64,000 nt of DNA, taken from the NCBI GenBank assembly GCA_026419785.1, contig JAODTK010005545.1:248001-312000 (forward strand), given 5' to 3'. A model generated the notes under the pieces. That model ran no database searches and was not told the DNA's origin. It was given only the letters and a program-made list of their open reading frames with translations. A program made the translations under genes and the position numbers. This document shows, one piece after another, positions 22,976-35,725 of this stretch (position 1 is the first letter of the stretch; each line of letters begins with the position of its first letter). This DNA comes from Sclerodactyla briareus. Taxonomy: Eukaryota > Echinodermata > Holothuroidea > Dendrochirotida > Sclerodactylidae.

Positions 22976-25449
22976 GTCGACTGCGATTTGGAGAGATCAT
23001 GTTCTCTCTCCCTAATAAAAAAAAAAAGTCCACCCCCGCAGAATCAGGATATGGTCCAAATCGAAACAACAATGTTCCCAAGTTGCCAGTAGTGGTACGC
23101 AGCAAAGCCGACATCCGGAGAGAAATATCGTAGCTTTTTACAAGGAGAATTATTCACTTATCGATTGTTATAATGTCCGTCTAAAAGAGTTCCAATTTAT
23201 TGTAAATATCGTACAGGACTGGTTCCAGAGCTGACCTTGCATATTATATTAGGCTCACTCATGCTGGCAATACTGTTTTTTTTGTTCTTAACGGTCGGCT
23301 CAATAAGCTTCGTTTTCTTCTTAAACATGCATACAGTGGCACACACGGAAGGGGGGGGGGGGGGAGGTGGGTTGGGGGAGTCAGAACCAAGGCTCAATAC
23401 ATTTTGACGCAAAAATAGTGTTTTTTTAGCAGTTCAGTATAGGATTTCGCAGCTGTTATTCAGCAAATATTGCAGCAGTATGTGTCTGGGACCCATAATG
23501 TACCATTGCCAATAGGAAGGGGCTGGCGCACTTTCTTTGGGTCCCGACCTTCAAGCCCCCAAGGGACAAATCTCCGGTACGCGCCTCTGTATGCATTATC
23601 ATTCCATGGTTGGAAGATGCTTTGAGGATATATGCAGTGTACGAGGCAAGTGAAATATCATCACTGATACATTACACAAAAAGGTTCAAACCATCTTTGC
23701 AAGGATGCTACAATGTCCCATGACGGATTGAACTAGCCATGATTGCTACCATTTATGTTCCTTTCTTGACACCACGTGCGAAAATTATCGAATGCATTGT
23801 GGCACGGTTATTTTGTCTATCGAGGCGTGTTTGCTATATAGGTAGTTCATTCAACTGAGGTGTGACTACAAGCAGTATAGATGATTTAGACTAGCATATC
23901 GAGTGTACCTCGTTTATGATGTAACAATGGGGTATTCTACAGGGGTAGTTCCACGGCGAGCGGGCTATGTAGTACACACGGTGAGATCCGTACGTAGTAG
24001 CCTATTATTATATATTTCGCTTATGATTGGATCAGTGTCTGGCAGCAACATTCATCGGGCCTACCTTGTTGGCTTCGATATCTTGTTAACACGGTATTGT
24101 AATTCTTGCACACATTTGCCAACTAGCGCTTCGCCCTACGTGCTCCATAGTTTTGCACTCATCCGCCTGTTAATCAACATTTGATGTGACTATCTTTGAA
24201 GTGCACGTGAAGTCACAGTCATGCTTGAATGGGATTTTCACGATTGAAAACAAAACAGAAAAAATAACCCAAAAGTTTTCACGGACACCCTCGACATTGA
24301 CATCGAAATATAGGGATCAAATGGACGAGAAACAATAATTCGGATTTATTACAATTGTTATCTTCTCGCCTCAAACATGTCAATTCTGGTATCCCGACAT
24401 TACATGAAACTAATGAAATATTGTAGCTATTTAATTATATAACCCCGCACTCGGTCGAACAATTCCATATTGCGACGTTAGTATTCAAGCTGCGACAAGC
24501 ATCATGTTTTCCATTCCAAGAGATAAGAAGGGAAATAATTAGGTAATACATGAAATGGAATGACGTGCGTTTGAATTAGCATCAACTTACGTAGACAAGG
24601 GATACAATATTGCTGAATGATAGTTACGTTGCGGATTGAACGATTTCGAATCTAGTTATAGTGTACCTCGCAACTGGGTGAAAGCCTAGGAATAACCAAT
24701 GTCGATAGAATAAACAGACCGGCATCGGCTTAGACTCACTGGTAGGGTTCGTTCGGTGTCACTACTCGCGTGTGCAAAGTAAATAATAACTGATTAGTTA
24801 CATTGCTCTGTTGGAAGTTAAGGAAGTTTATAAATGTCCTCCGATTGCCACCTCATAATATAAAAAAACTGAAATAGAGTAAATGACTTGTAGATCGCCA
24901 TCGTGTCGGCTTCTGTATTCAAGTTTTAGATCAGTGTAATATCTGATTTCAATCGTTTTCGCATTTTGTAACGCCGGAGATAAATTAGAAATTAGTCTGA
25001 TCGCGGCGGGCCTCTTAATCCAGTTTTAATCAGGGTATGGACTGATTCAGCGGGTTCTCGAACTGTTGTTTGCCACCCGTAATGATTTTGGATGAATGTC
25101 GTTGTCAATGTTAGAACGAGGAGGGTTATTGTAAACCAGGTCATGAAATGGGTGTTCAAGAAATTCGCGTTCACGAAAATATCAGAGATTATGCTTGGTC
25201 TATTTTATCCCAAACAATAATTCCATTTTGGCTGCTCCTAACCCAACGGTGTGGGAACAGCGCAGACTGACTGAACTAACTTCTCCAAATGATACAGCGA
25301 GGAAAGAGGTTAATCCTCTTGGTCTGCACGTATCCTGTTGAATTCTGGACATCGTAGTCAGTAGTTCATATGCATGCCGAGTTCTGGTAGGTTGCAGTGT
25401 TGTTAATTACTTAGAACAGTACCATGGGCTACTTTTCTCTAATATTCTT
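22976..25449. other. No supported gene; poly(G)
   Basis: No coding or RNA signal that I trust. A run of 14 G lies at 23351-23364. Confidence 0.45.
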
Positions 25450-27154
25450 AGAGCCGTCGTACGAAACAGTGAAGGTAGCGAACGAAACGGTCCTTCTGTG
25501 TGTATATGAGGATGGAGTTGAGCGTATTAATTGTTTGGTGCTTCCAGTACTCAAGACGAGACGGGTGTCACAGGTAAGAATGACGGAGACGCAGGATTGA
25601 TGAGTGGTGCAAACTGTGTATTCATATGAAACCCCGGCCGTCCCTCCCAGGGAGAGAGCCGGCTTCAACTACATGCTTCTAGCGAAGGACTTTGCTGCAT
25701 TACGTATACGTTGTTAGGTGTGTGGGGCCCCCACACCACTCATCTGCACACAGTTCGTTCCACGAATAACTGGCGGACAGGGCGAACCCTTAGCTGCTGC
25801 TGGGGATGGCTTCTAAACTGCAATGGTAGCCAAGGGACCAGGCCTGCCTGGAGTTCGATAGAACACAGGCAGTGAGGGATTGTCATTGTCCTAAAACTTC
25901 CACACTAGTTGACGAGAATACAATGAATTTTCATGTTGGTTGGAGTTCTAACCGTTTAAACAATCATTTCTGAATGGGGTTCCCAACCTAATATTGTGAG
26001 TTCAACCCTGAAAATATACTGCGGGTTTAATTACAACGAGTTCTATATGTGACAACGGACGCTTTCGATGGACGTGGCTCATCTAAATCGATAAATCGTC
26101 TTTATTACTACGTCTCTGAAAAAGAGAAGACAAACAGAACACTTTATGATAATAAGTTTGTCGGGGGGGGGGGGGGTTGGAGGTAGTGGTAACCTTCACG
26201 ATTCGTCATCGGACGCCACAGTACTTAGGAGCCAGCTGAGTTGTATTGCATGGTAGCCGAAACTTATGAAAAGTCACACATTACTGGCAAAGTCAGGTAG
26301 ACATTCAGCATAGAAATTGCGCAGGTTTAAATTTTGCGTTTTGGGGCTGAGGCGACTTGGAATGTGGTAGGCAGAAGGCGTGCAACACGCTAATCATCTT
26401 TATTCAAATTGGGTAACTGATTGAGTAAATAATCCCATACTAGATACATGAACATTCCGCCATTGTAAATGTTCCCTTTTGCTTTCATTTCATACCCGCA
26501 TCACAAAACCAAATTTACATAACTGAGTTTGGACGCTGAAGTTTGCCTTCTACTGTCCACCCTCGGTATTTGATGCTGCACCCGGTGAGTCTGCTGCAGA
26601 TTGCAGAATAATTACTAAATATGTTGAATAACTATGTTGCTGGATAGATATCAACAGTAATGACCACCTTATGGGCTATGGAGCTCTGGCATAAACGATA
26701 TGTGCGACTGGGGCATGGCTAATGCGTGTCTGTCAGTAAAATTGAATACACAATTCGATCGATCAGTAGCTACAGGTTTTCAGAGTATATTGCAGAATTT
26801 TTCCCTAGAGACTGTGGTGACCAGTCAAATTTATTTTGTCACGTGCTCATATGATATTAGGAGAATCGGTTCAAACGATTGTGATTGTGTGATTTCTCAC
26901 ACCAACAACGGGATAAAAGATTTGGGCAAGTTATATAGTGTTGTGTGGGTGAATTCTTACCAACATTTAAAAGAGTGTGCCTAAATACAATGGTGGTTGA
27001 ATTGTGCATTGTCCCACGTTCGCTTCACTTTAACCTCTTTCTCTCCCACTCCCCATCTACATGACGAGCCTTTACTTTAACCAACAATTATTTATTCAAG
27101 ACTCATGTAGAGAGACATGTCTTAAATTCCTTTATGCATAATTACTGTTGCAAG
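25450..27154. other. No firm gene; one weak exon-like frame; poly(G)
   Basis: At about 25450-25575 a + frame containing ETVKVANETVLLCVYEDG is bounded by acceptor-like and donor-like (tcacaggtaag) words. This is the kind of thing chance produces and I do not call it. 14 G lie at 26163-26176. A 94-codon frame at 26700-26984 has no known domain. Confidence 0.3.
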
Positions 27155-27290
27155 GAAATCGAACAACAGTTTCGTCGTATTTCGGGCATGATAAAAAACG
27201 TCCTTTCCCAGCTGTAATTAAGTTTCATGGCGGGGGGACATCAATGTAATAGTAAATGTCAATAACGTTTTACTAACTGTTTCTCTCACG
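27155..27290 (+). repeat. Dispersed repeat family D, copy 3
   Basis: Shares acagtttcgtcgtatttcggg (27165-27185), cagctgtaatta (27209) and, more weakly, caataacgtt..ctcacgtc (27256-27290) with copies 1 and 2. It is shorter and more diverged. Confidence 0.45.
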
Positions 27291-28374
27291 TCGAAAATGT
27301 TCCTCGCCAATCCCTTTCTGTCATTTTTGAGAACTAGTGGAGGGCTGACTGCGTCTATTCCCACTGACGTATATATACTGTCTGTGGAAACTAGTATGGA
27401 AATAAAACGATTGAAGTGTATTAATGCATATACTGAGGAGAGGTGAGGGCGCACAGTTGGGATTTGATCAATACGTATTGTCGAAGAACATTCAGGATAC
27501 TACCATATTCTGCCTGAATTTTGATCTTCTTTTGCTAGTCTCAGTTTTTTCGTTCCTTTCAGCTGTGTCGTCTTTCTTTGGACCATGGATCAACTGTTTT
27601 TGTTTGACGCGAATTTTGAGGATGATGTGAGAAGGGAGGACGTTCTGCGCTTCAGCCTCGTATACTCATACCTCCAATCACCAGCTGAATAGGCGTGTCT
27701 CCATTTCGTGTAATATAGCAGTCCCCAAACTGAAGAATGCGTGCACTCACTAACTAAAATGATTGGACCGAATCCCGGATAGTTTAGACGGAAAACCAGC
27801 TAAGCGACCCGCGCGACGTTTCCCCCATATTCCTTGGGTTATGGAACGAATTGTCACAGAAAGTTTTAATAATCTGGAGAATATAGTCATACCAGGACAT
27901 CATGGGGGCTGGTGGCTAATATACAAGACATTGACTTCATTCTATCCTTCAATTTCGGTCAAATACAAACAACCTCTGCAGTTGTTGTTGTTCGGCCCAC
28001 CAAGATCGCAGTATAGTAGTTGGACTCGAATATTGGAGGTGGGAGGATGTCTTGTGGGCGGCCCTCCAACGCAACCTTCGAGAGGGGAACGGTACGTGCA
28101 TTCGCCGCTTCTCGTATAAAAGTTTCAGATGGAATCACTTCACTTCGAAGTAAAGAGGACAAGTTTCAACAAGTGTCCAACCTATAAAACTTAATCGCCC
28201 CCTTTTCCGACTCTATTATGCAAAAAACAAACCAAAATATACTGACATGTCACCTCAAATTAGCGGCCAGTATCTCAGAAATGTTTACTGTATATGCTCC
28301 CGTGGATATATCACAGTCATCATTCCTACCCGCGAGAGGTCAATAAAAATAAAAGTAAAAAAAAAAACTCTCAC
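27291..28374. other. No supported gene
   Basis: A 118-codon + frame at 27763-28119 has no recognisable domain and overlaps a minus-strand frame. Nothing else seen. Confidence 0.4.
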
Positions 28375-29343
28375 AGGCCTCATACCACAAATAGACTGGT
28401 GTTCCTCCCGGCCCCCAGTTACCTCTCAAATGATAGTCCCCCAATTACCTTGAGCGCACTTTTAAGAGAGCAATTTGTCCGATCCCGTATGGTCCAGGGG
28501 TGCCTGCAGTGGACAGGCTATTTTAGAAAGTACCACAAGGCAATTTTTGGACATTGGGGCAATTTCTGACCATTTTCTCTGAATTGACAGACTTGGATGC
28601 TGAAATCTGATTTTCCACACTGGTAGCCCCGATCGGAAATTACCTAAAAAGACACAGGCACCCTGGTGAGAAATCTAAACGTTGAAGGTCGGTGAATTGA
28701 AAATGCCATGACAGGTATGAAATGCTAGCTTCAAAATGGTGGGTGGCTCATCCCTGGAAGTATGTTCTGTTGGGTTCAGTCAGCTGTTGAACGTAGTCGT
28801 TTAGTGTTTAGGTCCCAATGGGGACGGCTATATGTGGTGTGCCCCCCTGAAGTCCAGGCAGCATACCACATATAGACTGGTGTTCCTTTTCCTCCGCCAG
28901 CCCAAGTTACCCCTCAAAAATAGTCCCCAAATTACATGGAGGCCCCTTAGACAATTTCCTTATCCCTGCTGGTCCATGGTGCTGCATGACAGGCAGCCAT
29001 TTTAGAAAGTACCACATATGCCAGTGTGTTGTAAATTTTGGTGGCAATTTCTGGCCATTTGCTGAATTGACACTTGAATGCTGGGGAATCTTATTTCCGA
29101 CTAGCAGCCGCCCGATCGAAATAACCCCCAAAGACACAGGCAACTCTGGTGAGAAATCTAAACGTTGAAGGTATGGTGAATTGAATGTGCCATGACAGGT
29201 ATGAATTTCAGCTTTAAAATGGTGGTGGCTCATCCCTGTAAGTATGTTCTGTTGGGTTCTATCAGCTTGGTTGCACTAGTCAGTTTAGTGTGTAGGTCCA
29301 AAGGGGACGGCTATTGTGGTGCCCCCGGAAACGCTTGCCGCAT
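28375..29343. repeat. Tandem duplication, unit about 481 bp, two copies
   Basis: Unit 1 (28381-28861) and unit 2 (28862-29343) both open with cataccaca.atagactggtg. Both hold ttttagaaagtaccaca, gacacaggca, tggtgagaaatctaaacg, gccatgacaggtatgaa, ggctcatccctg, agtatgttctgttgggtt and ggggacggctat in the same order. Differences are dominated by single-base insertions and deletions. No conserved reading frame is kept between units, so this is a non-coding duplication or repeat family. The repeated internal frames on both strands are not genes. Confidence 0.93.
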
Positions 29344-32300
29344 TTTGACGGATCCGTCAGCAGAACGTTCGTTCTCTTAGCTCGATCGGGTCTTAGATGT
29401 AATAGTCCTACAAACGAGGTATGGACCACATTGTAGGAGTAACGCCGCTGGTATAACATGCATATGACCAGTCAATGAATATGACTGGTCGCTTGCCGGG
29501 TGGGTGGAGGTCGCTGGTTTGGGAGTTGAGTAGTTGGTTCGGCGTATTCGACAGCTATATAGGAGTGCCATTTGTTTAACCCCTAGTCTGCTCCAGTCCA
29601 AGCCAAGTGCTGTTAAATATTGCTCATATTTCTAAAAGCATATCGACCCAACCGAACCCGAATTCGAACCACGGGGTTTCTTTTATCTTCATTTTTCTCC
29701 TTCGGACGTTCTCTATTCCTATTCCCAGCCTCTTCTCCCTTCCTTATAGTCCTCATCGAATTCCACATCGATCCTTTGGTGGCACCTAGGTCACTACGCC
29801 CTTCGCAACCTTAAATCACAAGGCAAGTGCACCATTGGGGGGGGGTCGTTTGGGGAGCATCGGGGAGCGGATGAACGGAGTACTTCCATTCATAACGTGG
29901 GCTTGCCATAATATAACTTCTCGTTTTCGAAGTTCTCACATTCGCCCCTATCCTGTTTTGGTATTTTTTAAAGCTATTGGTCTGTATTCCCCGATGTGGC
30001 ACAGAAGGTACTGCGCTAATTTGTAACTGAATGCCTAATGTGAACTTAATAGAATATTGCAGTCTAGCAGTTTTAGAACACACCGGGCGAATAAAAAACC
30101 CCTGACTGCGTTGTCAATCGCAGATGTTGCTGCCAAGTTTCGTTACCCTGTGGCAGACAGATTCCGCTTTAGTGATTGCCTGCGATCACGTAGAGCAGCT
30201 ATAGAAATGTTTTAGTTATGTAAACTGAAACATGTTCAGATGTATCATTTAATTTATCATAGTTGGGACTTGAGTTATTTCCGATGCATATTTGTCTCGC
30301 ACGGTATAGGGAAAAGAGGAACGCTGCTTTTGTGATCCGAAATTCGAGACCTTGTGTAATCAAAGGCTGCTTATCGCACGCGAGGTCACTGGCACTACGA
30401 CCAATGCAATTTGTCAAACTTGTTGATACAATGCTGAATTTCCGCAGCCTCAGATGACATGGCAATTGCCTATTTTACCCAGGCTAATTTCGTGTACTTA
30501 GCTTCGCACCTTCCCCCTTACTAAAGTTTGCGGATGACCAAAACTCCCATATTTGAATGCACTTTCGAGCGTTCGTAGTCATTGGCATCTCATCGGGCCT
30601 ATTTAATTCATACAGTAGCACTATCAACCGATTTTATCAGCGCAACATCTACTTGGTCCAAGTTTGCTTTTATCCCCGTTTGATTGGTTGCTATTCCTAA
30701 CTCAAGATGAGAATCGATGAAATTGGTTTCTTCGAATGGATCACGATCGGGGTTTATGACAATGAGTATGACAGTACAAACCCGCTCTAATTGAGATATT
30801 TGAAGTTGTGAACAGCGTTACTACCAAAAGTTCCTAATCGATCGGTATTGCTCCGGATACCAGCATGGCTGGGCTATAACCCGTTTGCTGTTTCCGAGTA
30901 AGTAGTTTCTGTGGTTGAATATTTGAGTAGAACAGCCCCAGGCGAATGCCATTAAGGAATGACTGACGGTTCACCAAGTGTCCAATGATGCCAAGCATCG
31001 CTTTGTTTTGCTTTGATTGTTGTCCCTACTTTTGTTTAACAATGTTCTATCTAGATATCATGATAACGTAAAGGTATGTAAGACACGTGCAGCTGTACTG
31101 CTATTCATGGTGGGGGCCATGCAATTTCCAAAGAGTTTTCCGGGTAATCAACAATTCAACCTACCTAACACAACCATGTAATGTTCTTATAGCTTAAACT
31201 GTGGAAATGGGGCTTTCTAATTTATTTTTTTTGGAGGGGGAGGGGGAGGGGATGTAGAGGGTGAGCAAAACGAGGTCAGTTTATGAAGGATCTGTATCCA
31301 CACTGAAAATCTTGAGAGAAAAAAATCTATACGTAACCGAGCAGAAGATCGACCTCTCAAGCCCAGGTGATCAAGCCATTTAGGCAATACGGGATGATGC
31401 TGCCTCTTGAGGGAGCCCGATGTGGGTTGGGGTATCACAGACGGCAACGAGCAAATTGCCTAATCATCGTTTGTCTCTGCCCCAATGCCGTGTGCTGATC
31501 GCCTAGCGTCCATTTTAAGTCTCCTGGTGACTCCGACCTGATTTTAACCGCGAATCGCCCTAGTCTCCCAAATTGCAAGAGAGTATATACCACGTAAATG
31601 CTAACCCGCGTTCGCTATCCTCCCACGGGGTTCAGCTCGGATTGGGGTGATTCCAGTGAAATATTTTTCTCGATACTCATCTGTCCCAAAGCATTATCTG
31701 GAAACAGAAAAAAACTCAAAACATTAATTTTATAATCGAAAGGACTAGGTTAAATGAAAAAAAAAAGATTTTTTGGGTGACTTAACATATGGTCTAGGCC
31801 TAACTCAGGACACATTAGTCGCTAGTGCTACAAAACTCGTTTCATGATTAGCCCTGTATTTAGTCGACTCCAGGATACTTCAGAAATGTGGTAATAGAAG
31901 GTCATCAGAATGATTGTCATAAGCAGTCTCATTCCAACGGTTTCCGTTGCTCCTTTTGAATAATAATCACCGCGAGAAAATGGATGCCAATTACGATATC
32001 TTGGTTTTATTACTCCATATCAACCGCTTATACCCTCGGTTCAGCACACTCGATTGAATATATTTGTATTCGTTTCTAATTACTTGAAACGGACTGGACG
32101 GAATAACTGAGTGCTGCATGCTACAGTTTGATGGGTTGGGAACTGGACTTGCCTGTATAATGTACCATCAAATAGCTCTCCGCCTGACCACCATTTTGAC
32201 TAATTACCAGTAACCACGGCGAATAGCCGATAAAATTCAAGAAGGCTACTAAGAGCTCGTTAGTTCAACCTTTAACTAGTTATGATGGATCGCTATCAAT

Positions 32301-33536
32301 GTTTTATGAGTGTGAGGACCAATATAATACGGATACGGAGGGTGTACGGATTAAGGGATAAACTGTCACTTAGCAAATTTACGGGCGAAATAAAACGTCG
32401 AGACTATTGAATTTTGGTAAAAATAACGGACGAGGCACACCCCGAGTTCGTTATTAAGCTAAATTCAGAGTCGAGACTGTTTATGCAACCAGTAAAAGTC
32501 GAACCTGCTGTAGTTTATTTTTTCCTATTCTACAAACCGCAGATTAGGAATTATCCACGATTACAGATATCGATATCTCTAGATCTTATATTTTGTATCT
32601 TAACAATGAATAGCCCTATAATACCTATTGCGTTAGTTCGCTCGCGGATTTGCCTTGCTTGCCACACAAAAGATTAGCATTGGGGGCTGGTGGCGTATTT
32701 CCCGTAGACGCAATACAAAACACGCCGTGCCGACCGGAGGGGTGTCCTACGCGTGTGAACATGCGTTTCACCAATGCCAGGGGCAACGCATCTGTCGCCA
32801 CGGTTTTGTATTCCGTGAGGCCCATGGAGGCTATTTATTAACTGGCGAGGACATGAGGCTGCGTCTGCGTGCCCGTTGGAAATGGTTATGCCCCCGCCAG
32901 GCTGACACATTACACTGTTGTCTAATGACCCACAATACAGCATAAAATAGAAGTAACTGGAACCACTTCTCAGTAAGGTGTTGCCCCTCGCTTGTGTTAG
33001 AATACTCCAATAACAGCACAGGTTCCACATTTCCTCAGATCACGCGCAGAACAATATCGAAAGCGCATTGTACCCATTACAGGTGAGAAATTTGGTGCTG
33101 CATATGGGCGTGCATAGTGCGGCCGGATAGTTGTTCTGTCGTCCGGTCCAAGCCTAGGGATCTGTACCCATAGAGTATAATATAACTGCTAGAGTGCTCA
33201 CTTATTTTAGACGCGCATTATCGCATGGAGGCTACGCTATGTAAAATTTACATTGGCCGCCAGATTGTTTTCCAGGCAAAATCATGGAGCTATCATATTA
33301 CTGGAGAATGACATCGAGCGCGTATTGGTTCCCTGTTCATTTCCGTCAGAGAACACATACTCGAAGTGAGGAGGCCCTATTGTGTGTAAATCGTAAAACC
33401 ATTCAGATCGTTTACTCTCTATTCGCGAATTTCTTCGACCATAGACCCCCGAAATACCGTCGTTGCTCCATAGTAAAAGATGGTTATTCATAGTGCAAAA
33501 TTCGGCAACATCTTCAGTGGGTGCTACCCTTTCAGT
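29344..33536. other. No supported gene
   Basis: Contains a G9 run (29837-29845), an A/G-rich mirror-like tract (31230-31256) and a GC-richer patch at 32680-32900 with overlapping frames on both strands (96 codons + and 118 codons -). The patch is unassigned: I recognise no domain in either direction. Confidence 0.4.
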
Positions 33537-33975
33537 AAGTAGTAGTAGTAGTATTAGGTTGAGTCTTGTCTACCGACTGCTCAGTGATCAATCTCTGCCG
33601 TAGCCCGAACTTGCGCAAGGTTAATTGCTCCCTCAAAACTTAATGTTGATGTCCCTTAATTGCGATTTGATTTTTCCGAGCAAAGTAGTCACAGGTCTCC
33701 AACTGGCTTGTAGTAGGTCTCAGTGCTTCTCTCAGAACGATCTTCGCTGGAGCTTCTTCTTGGAGTCTCCGCGACGTGACCAAACAATCTCAAACGTCTA
33801 TGTGCTACTACGGAAGACAAGGGATTTGATTGGTCACATCATAGAGTTCGTCGTTTGGTATCCAATTGTTATTGGTCCATCTGATGTTGAGAACATTGCG
33901 GAGTAGTCTTCTTGGGAAGTGTCAATTTTGTAATAAAGATTCCTCGGTGTACCCACAGTCGCAATTATACAGAAA
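33537..33975 (-). mobile_element. Non-LTR retrotransposon 3' end, family T, copy 1 (broken)
   Basis: Read on the minus strand it holds fragments of an ORF2 C-terminus matching copy 2: a GHV-like word (gtcacgtcgcgg, 33768), LREALR..T-like text, and an Asn/Asp-rich SINSFE-type end. The element ends in a CTA/TAC simple repeat (33537-33555), its 3' tail. The 5' boundary falls near 33975, close to the matching point in copy 2. Frameshifted throughout. Confidence 0.8.
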
Positions 33976-35025
33976 AATACTCTGTATAAGGCCATCGAAA
34001 ATCCGGAGTTTGATGCTTGTACCTGTTGTACTTGTACCTGTTTCGGAAAACGCGGGAAATCGACGATTTATTACGGAAGCACAGAAAACAACATGAGAAA
34101 TTTGGGAATACGAATCGACTGCGTCTGGCAAAAATACCATCTAGGCGCGAAGTATGACATCACGGAGTGAAACTAGATCTTAATAATGTGAAGCTCGAAT
34201 TAAAGGAGACTGTCAAACGGAACATCTTCCATTCTTCTGACGAAATGCGAACCATGTCGCCCGAATCACATGTCACTATAACACTACTAGTAAGTGAGGC
34301 GCTGTCACAGATAGAAACAGCAGTTCCATACTGACTTCGTTTGTATAGGACTTCGTACAGCATGTCCTGGGCTTGGGCAAAATTGACATTTGTTCGGAGC
34401 TGGTTTCGTCTTCGTTGCAAGCGTTGTTCCCGCGCTTATTATCCAACATCCCTATGCGCCAGCCCGACGCATGACACTACTTTCTAGGACGCGCACGCAC
34501 ACAATATCCCATAAATCACAATCTCAGTACCTAACGATATGATCCGGCGTCTGGTACTTACGAAGCGCATTCAAAGATACCCGGAGCAAGCTCCTTGCGC
34601 GTGTTCCTTGGCTAGGCCCGGCAAAACCCAACGCTAACGGCCTATGCTGGGCTGACGCCGGTGTGTAAAATGGCAGTACGCGCAGTTTTTCATTGTCTTC
34701 AGACGCACTACCTGAAAATATCCCCGAAAGAGTACCACAGACCGAAGTTGATCAAACAATTAACGCACGAAAATGTATTCCGTATCAGTCCGTTCCAGGA
34801 AAAGTCCGCCTCAATTTGTCCCGGTAGAGTAGCACATCCCGTAGATGGTCAAACACCTTTACCGTGGCGGGGCAGTCAACTTGCCTTCATATTGCACGCG
34901 TTGCCTCTCCAGTCATTACGATAGCTCCATGATTTCCGTAGCCAATCACCACGCGCTTCGTGCGCCCTATTTTTCAGCATGGATTTGAGCGGCTCGCGTA
35001 TCGTTGTTGTTAATTTATTCGCGCA
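33976..35025. other. No supported gene
   Basis: Spacer between two copies of the same LINE end. It includes part of a 16-bp exact inverted match (aaatcatggagctatc, at 33280 and, reversed, at about 34928). Confidence 0.4.
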
Positions 35026-35465
35026 TAGTAGTAGTAGTAGGTTGAGTCTCGTCTATCACCGACATGCTCAGTGCGTGGTCAATCTCCCCACGTATCAACA
35101 ATCTTGCGGCAGGTTTATGGCTTCCTCAAAACTGTTAATGTTGATGTCCCTGGATTGCGATTGGATTTTTCCGAGCAAGGTAGTCACGGGTCTCCCAACT
35201 GGCTTAGTAATATGTCTCAGTGCTTCTCTCAGAACATCTTCGCTGGAGCTTCTTCTTGAGTCTCGCGACGTGACCGAAAATTCTCAAACGTCTATGTGGC
35301 TACTACGGAAGACCAAGCTTTGGTTGGTCCCACATCATAAGTTCTCGGTTGGATCTACACGCAATTGTTCTTGGTCCATCGATCGTTTGAGAACATTGCG
35401 GAGTCTTCTTTGGAAAGTGTCAATTTTGTAATAAAGATTTTCGTTGTACCCAACAGTTCGCACAT
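35026..35465 (-). mobile_element. Non-LTR retrotransposon 3' end, family T, copy 2 (broken)
   Basis: On the minus strand, over frameshifts: KIDTFQRRL.NVL (35430-35400), TN-QK-like text, a GHVAR-like word (35265), VLREALRHITKPVGRPVTTL (35237-35178), DININSFEEAINLPQD (35154-35107), WGD..DHALS (35098-35070), DETQP and then (CTA)n at 35026-35040. The reverse transcriptase itself is absent. The RP..T.. and D..E.AxxRxxW spacing is that of LINE ORF2 ends. Same family and orientation as 33537-33975. Confidence 0.85.
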
Positions 35466-35570
35466 GTACAAGACCTTTGCAATGTAATCGGGGGTTCCTA
35501 TTTTATCGTAAAGTGGTTAAAACGAATGGGCTTGTTTGATGCAATATTCCAACGGATTTCTCTCTATAAT

Positions 35571-35725
35571 GAATGAACGGGTTAATGCAGGTCGTTGTGT
35601 TTTATCCCCATGATAATGCGCTCCTCAGGGGTTAATTCTGACGCTAGATGCACTCGGGCTGAATTAACCCCCGGCGGTGCATATCCAGTGGGATAAACCA
35701 CGCTGATTAACCCCTAATTATATTG
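35571..35725. mobile_element. Foldback (palindromic) element, MITE-like
   Basis: Two arms of about 70 bp are imperfect reverse complements. Left arm order: gggttaat, cag, gttttatccc, atgcgc, ggggttaattc (35579-35638). Right arm read backwards gives the same words in the same order (35720-35662). The inner 11 bp pair perfectly (GGGGTTAATTC / GAATTAACCCC) around a loop of about 22 nt. Such structures are typical of foldback MITEs, or of a cruciform-forming regulatory element. No coding sequence and no clear target-site duplication. Confidence 0.75.

Noticed and set aside
25450-25575. Exon-like + frame with acceptor and donor words
   Set aside because: No domain and no partner exons; such frames occur by chance.
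25720-25736. GTGTGGGG-C-CCCCACAC palindrome
   Set aside because: 8-bp arms; about one such site expected by chance.
29466-29490. 9-bp perfect hairpin
   Set aside because: Several hairpins of this size are expected by chance in 64 kb.
29640-29680. B box-like word (ggttcgaattc) on the minus strand
   Set aside because: Polypyrimidine surroundings and no A box upstream.
32655-33030. GC-richer patch with frames on both strands
   Set aside because: No domain in any frame; not enough to call a gene.
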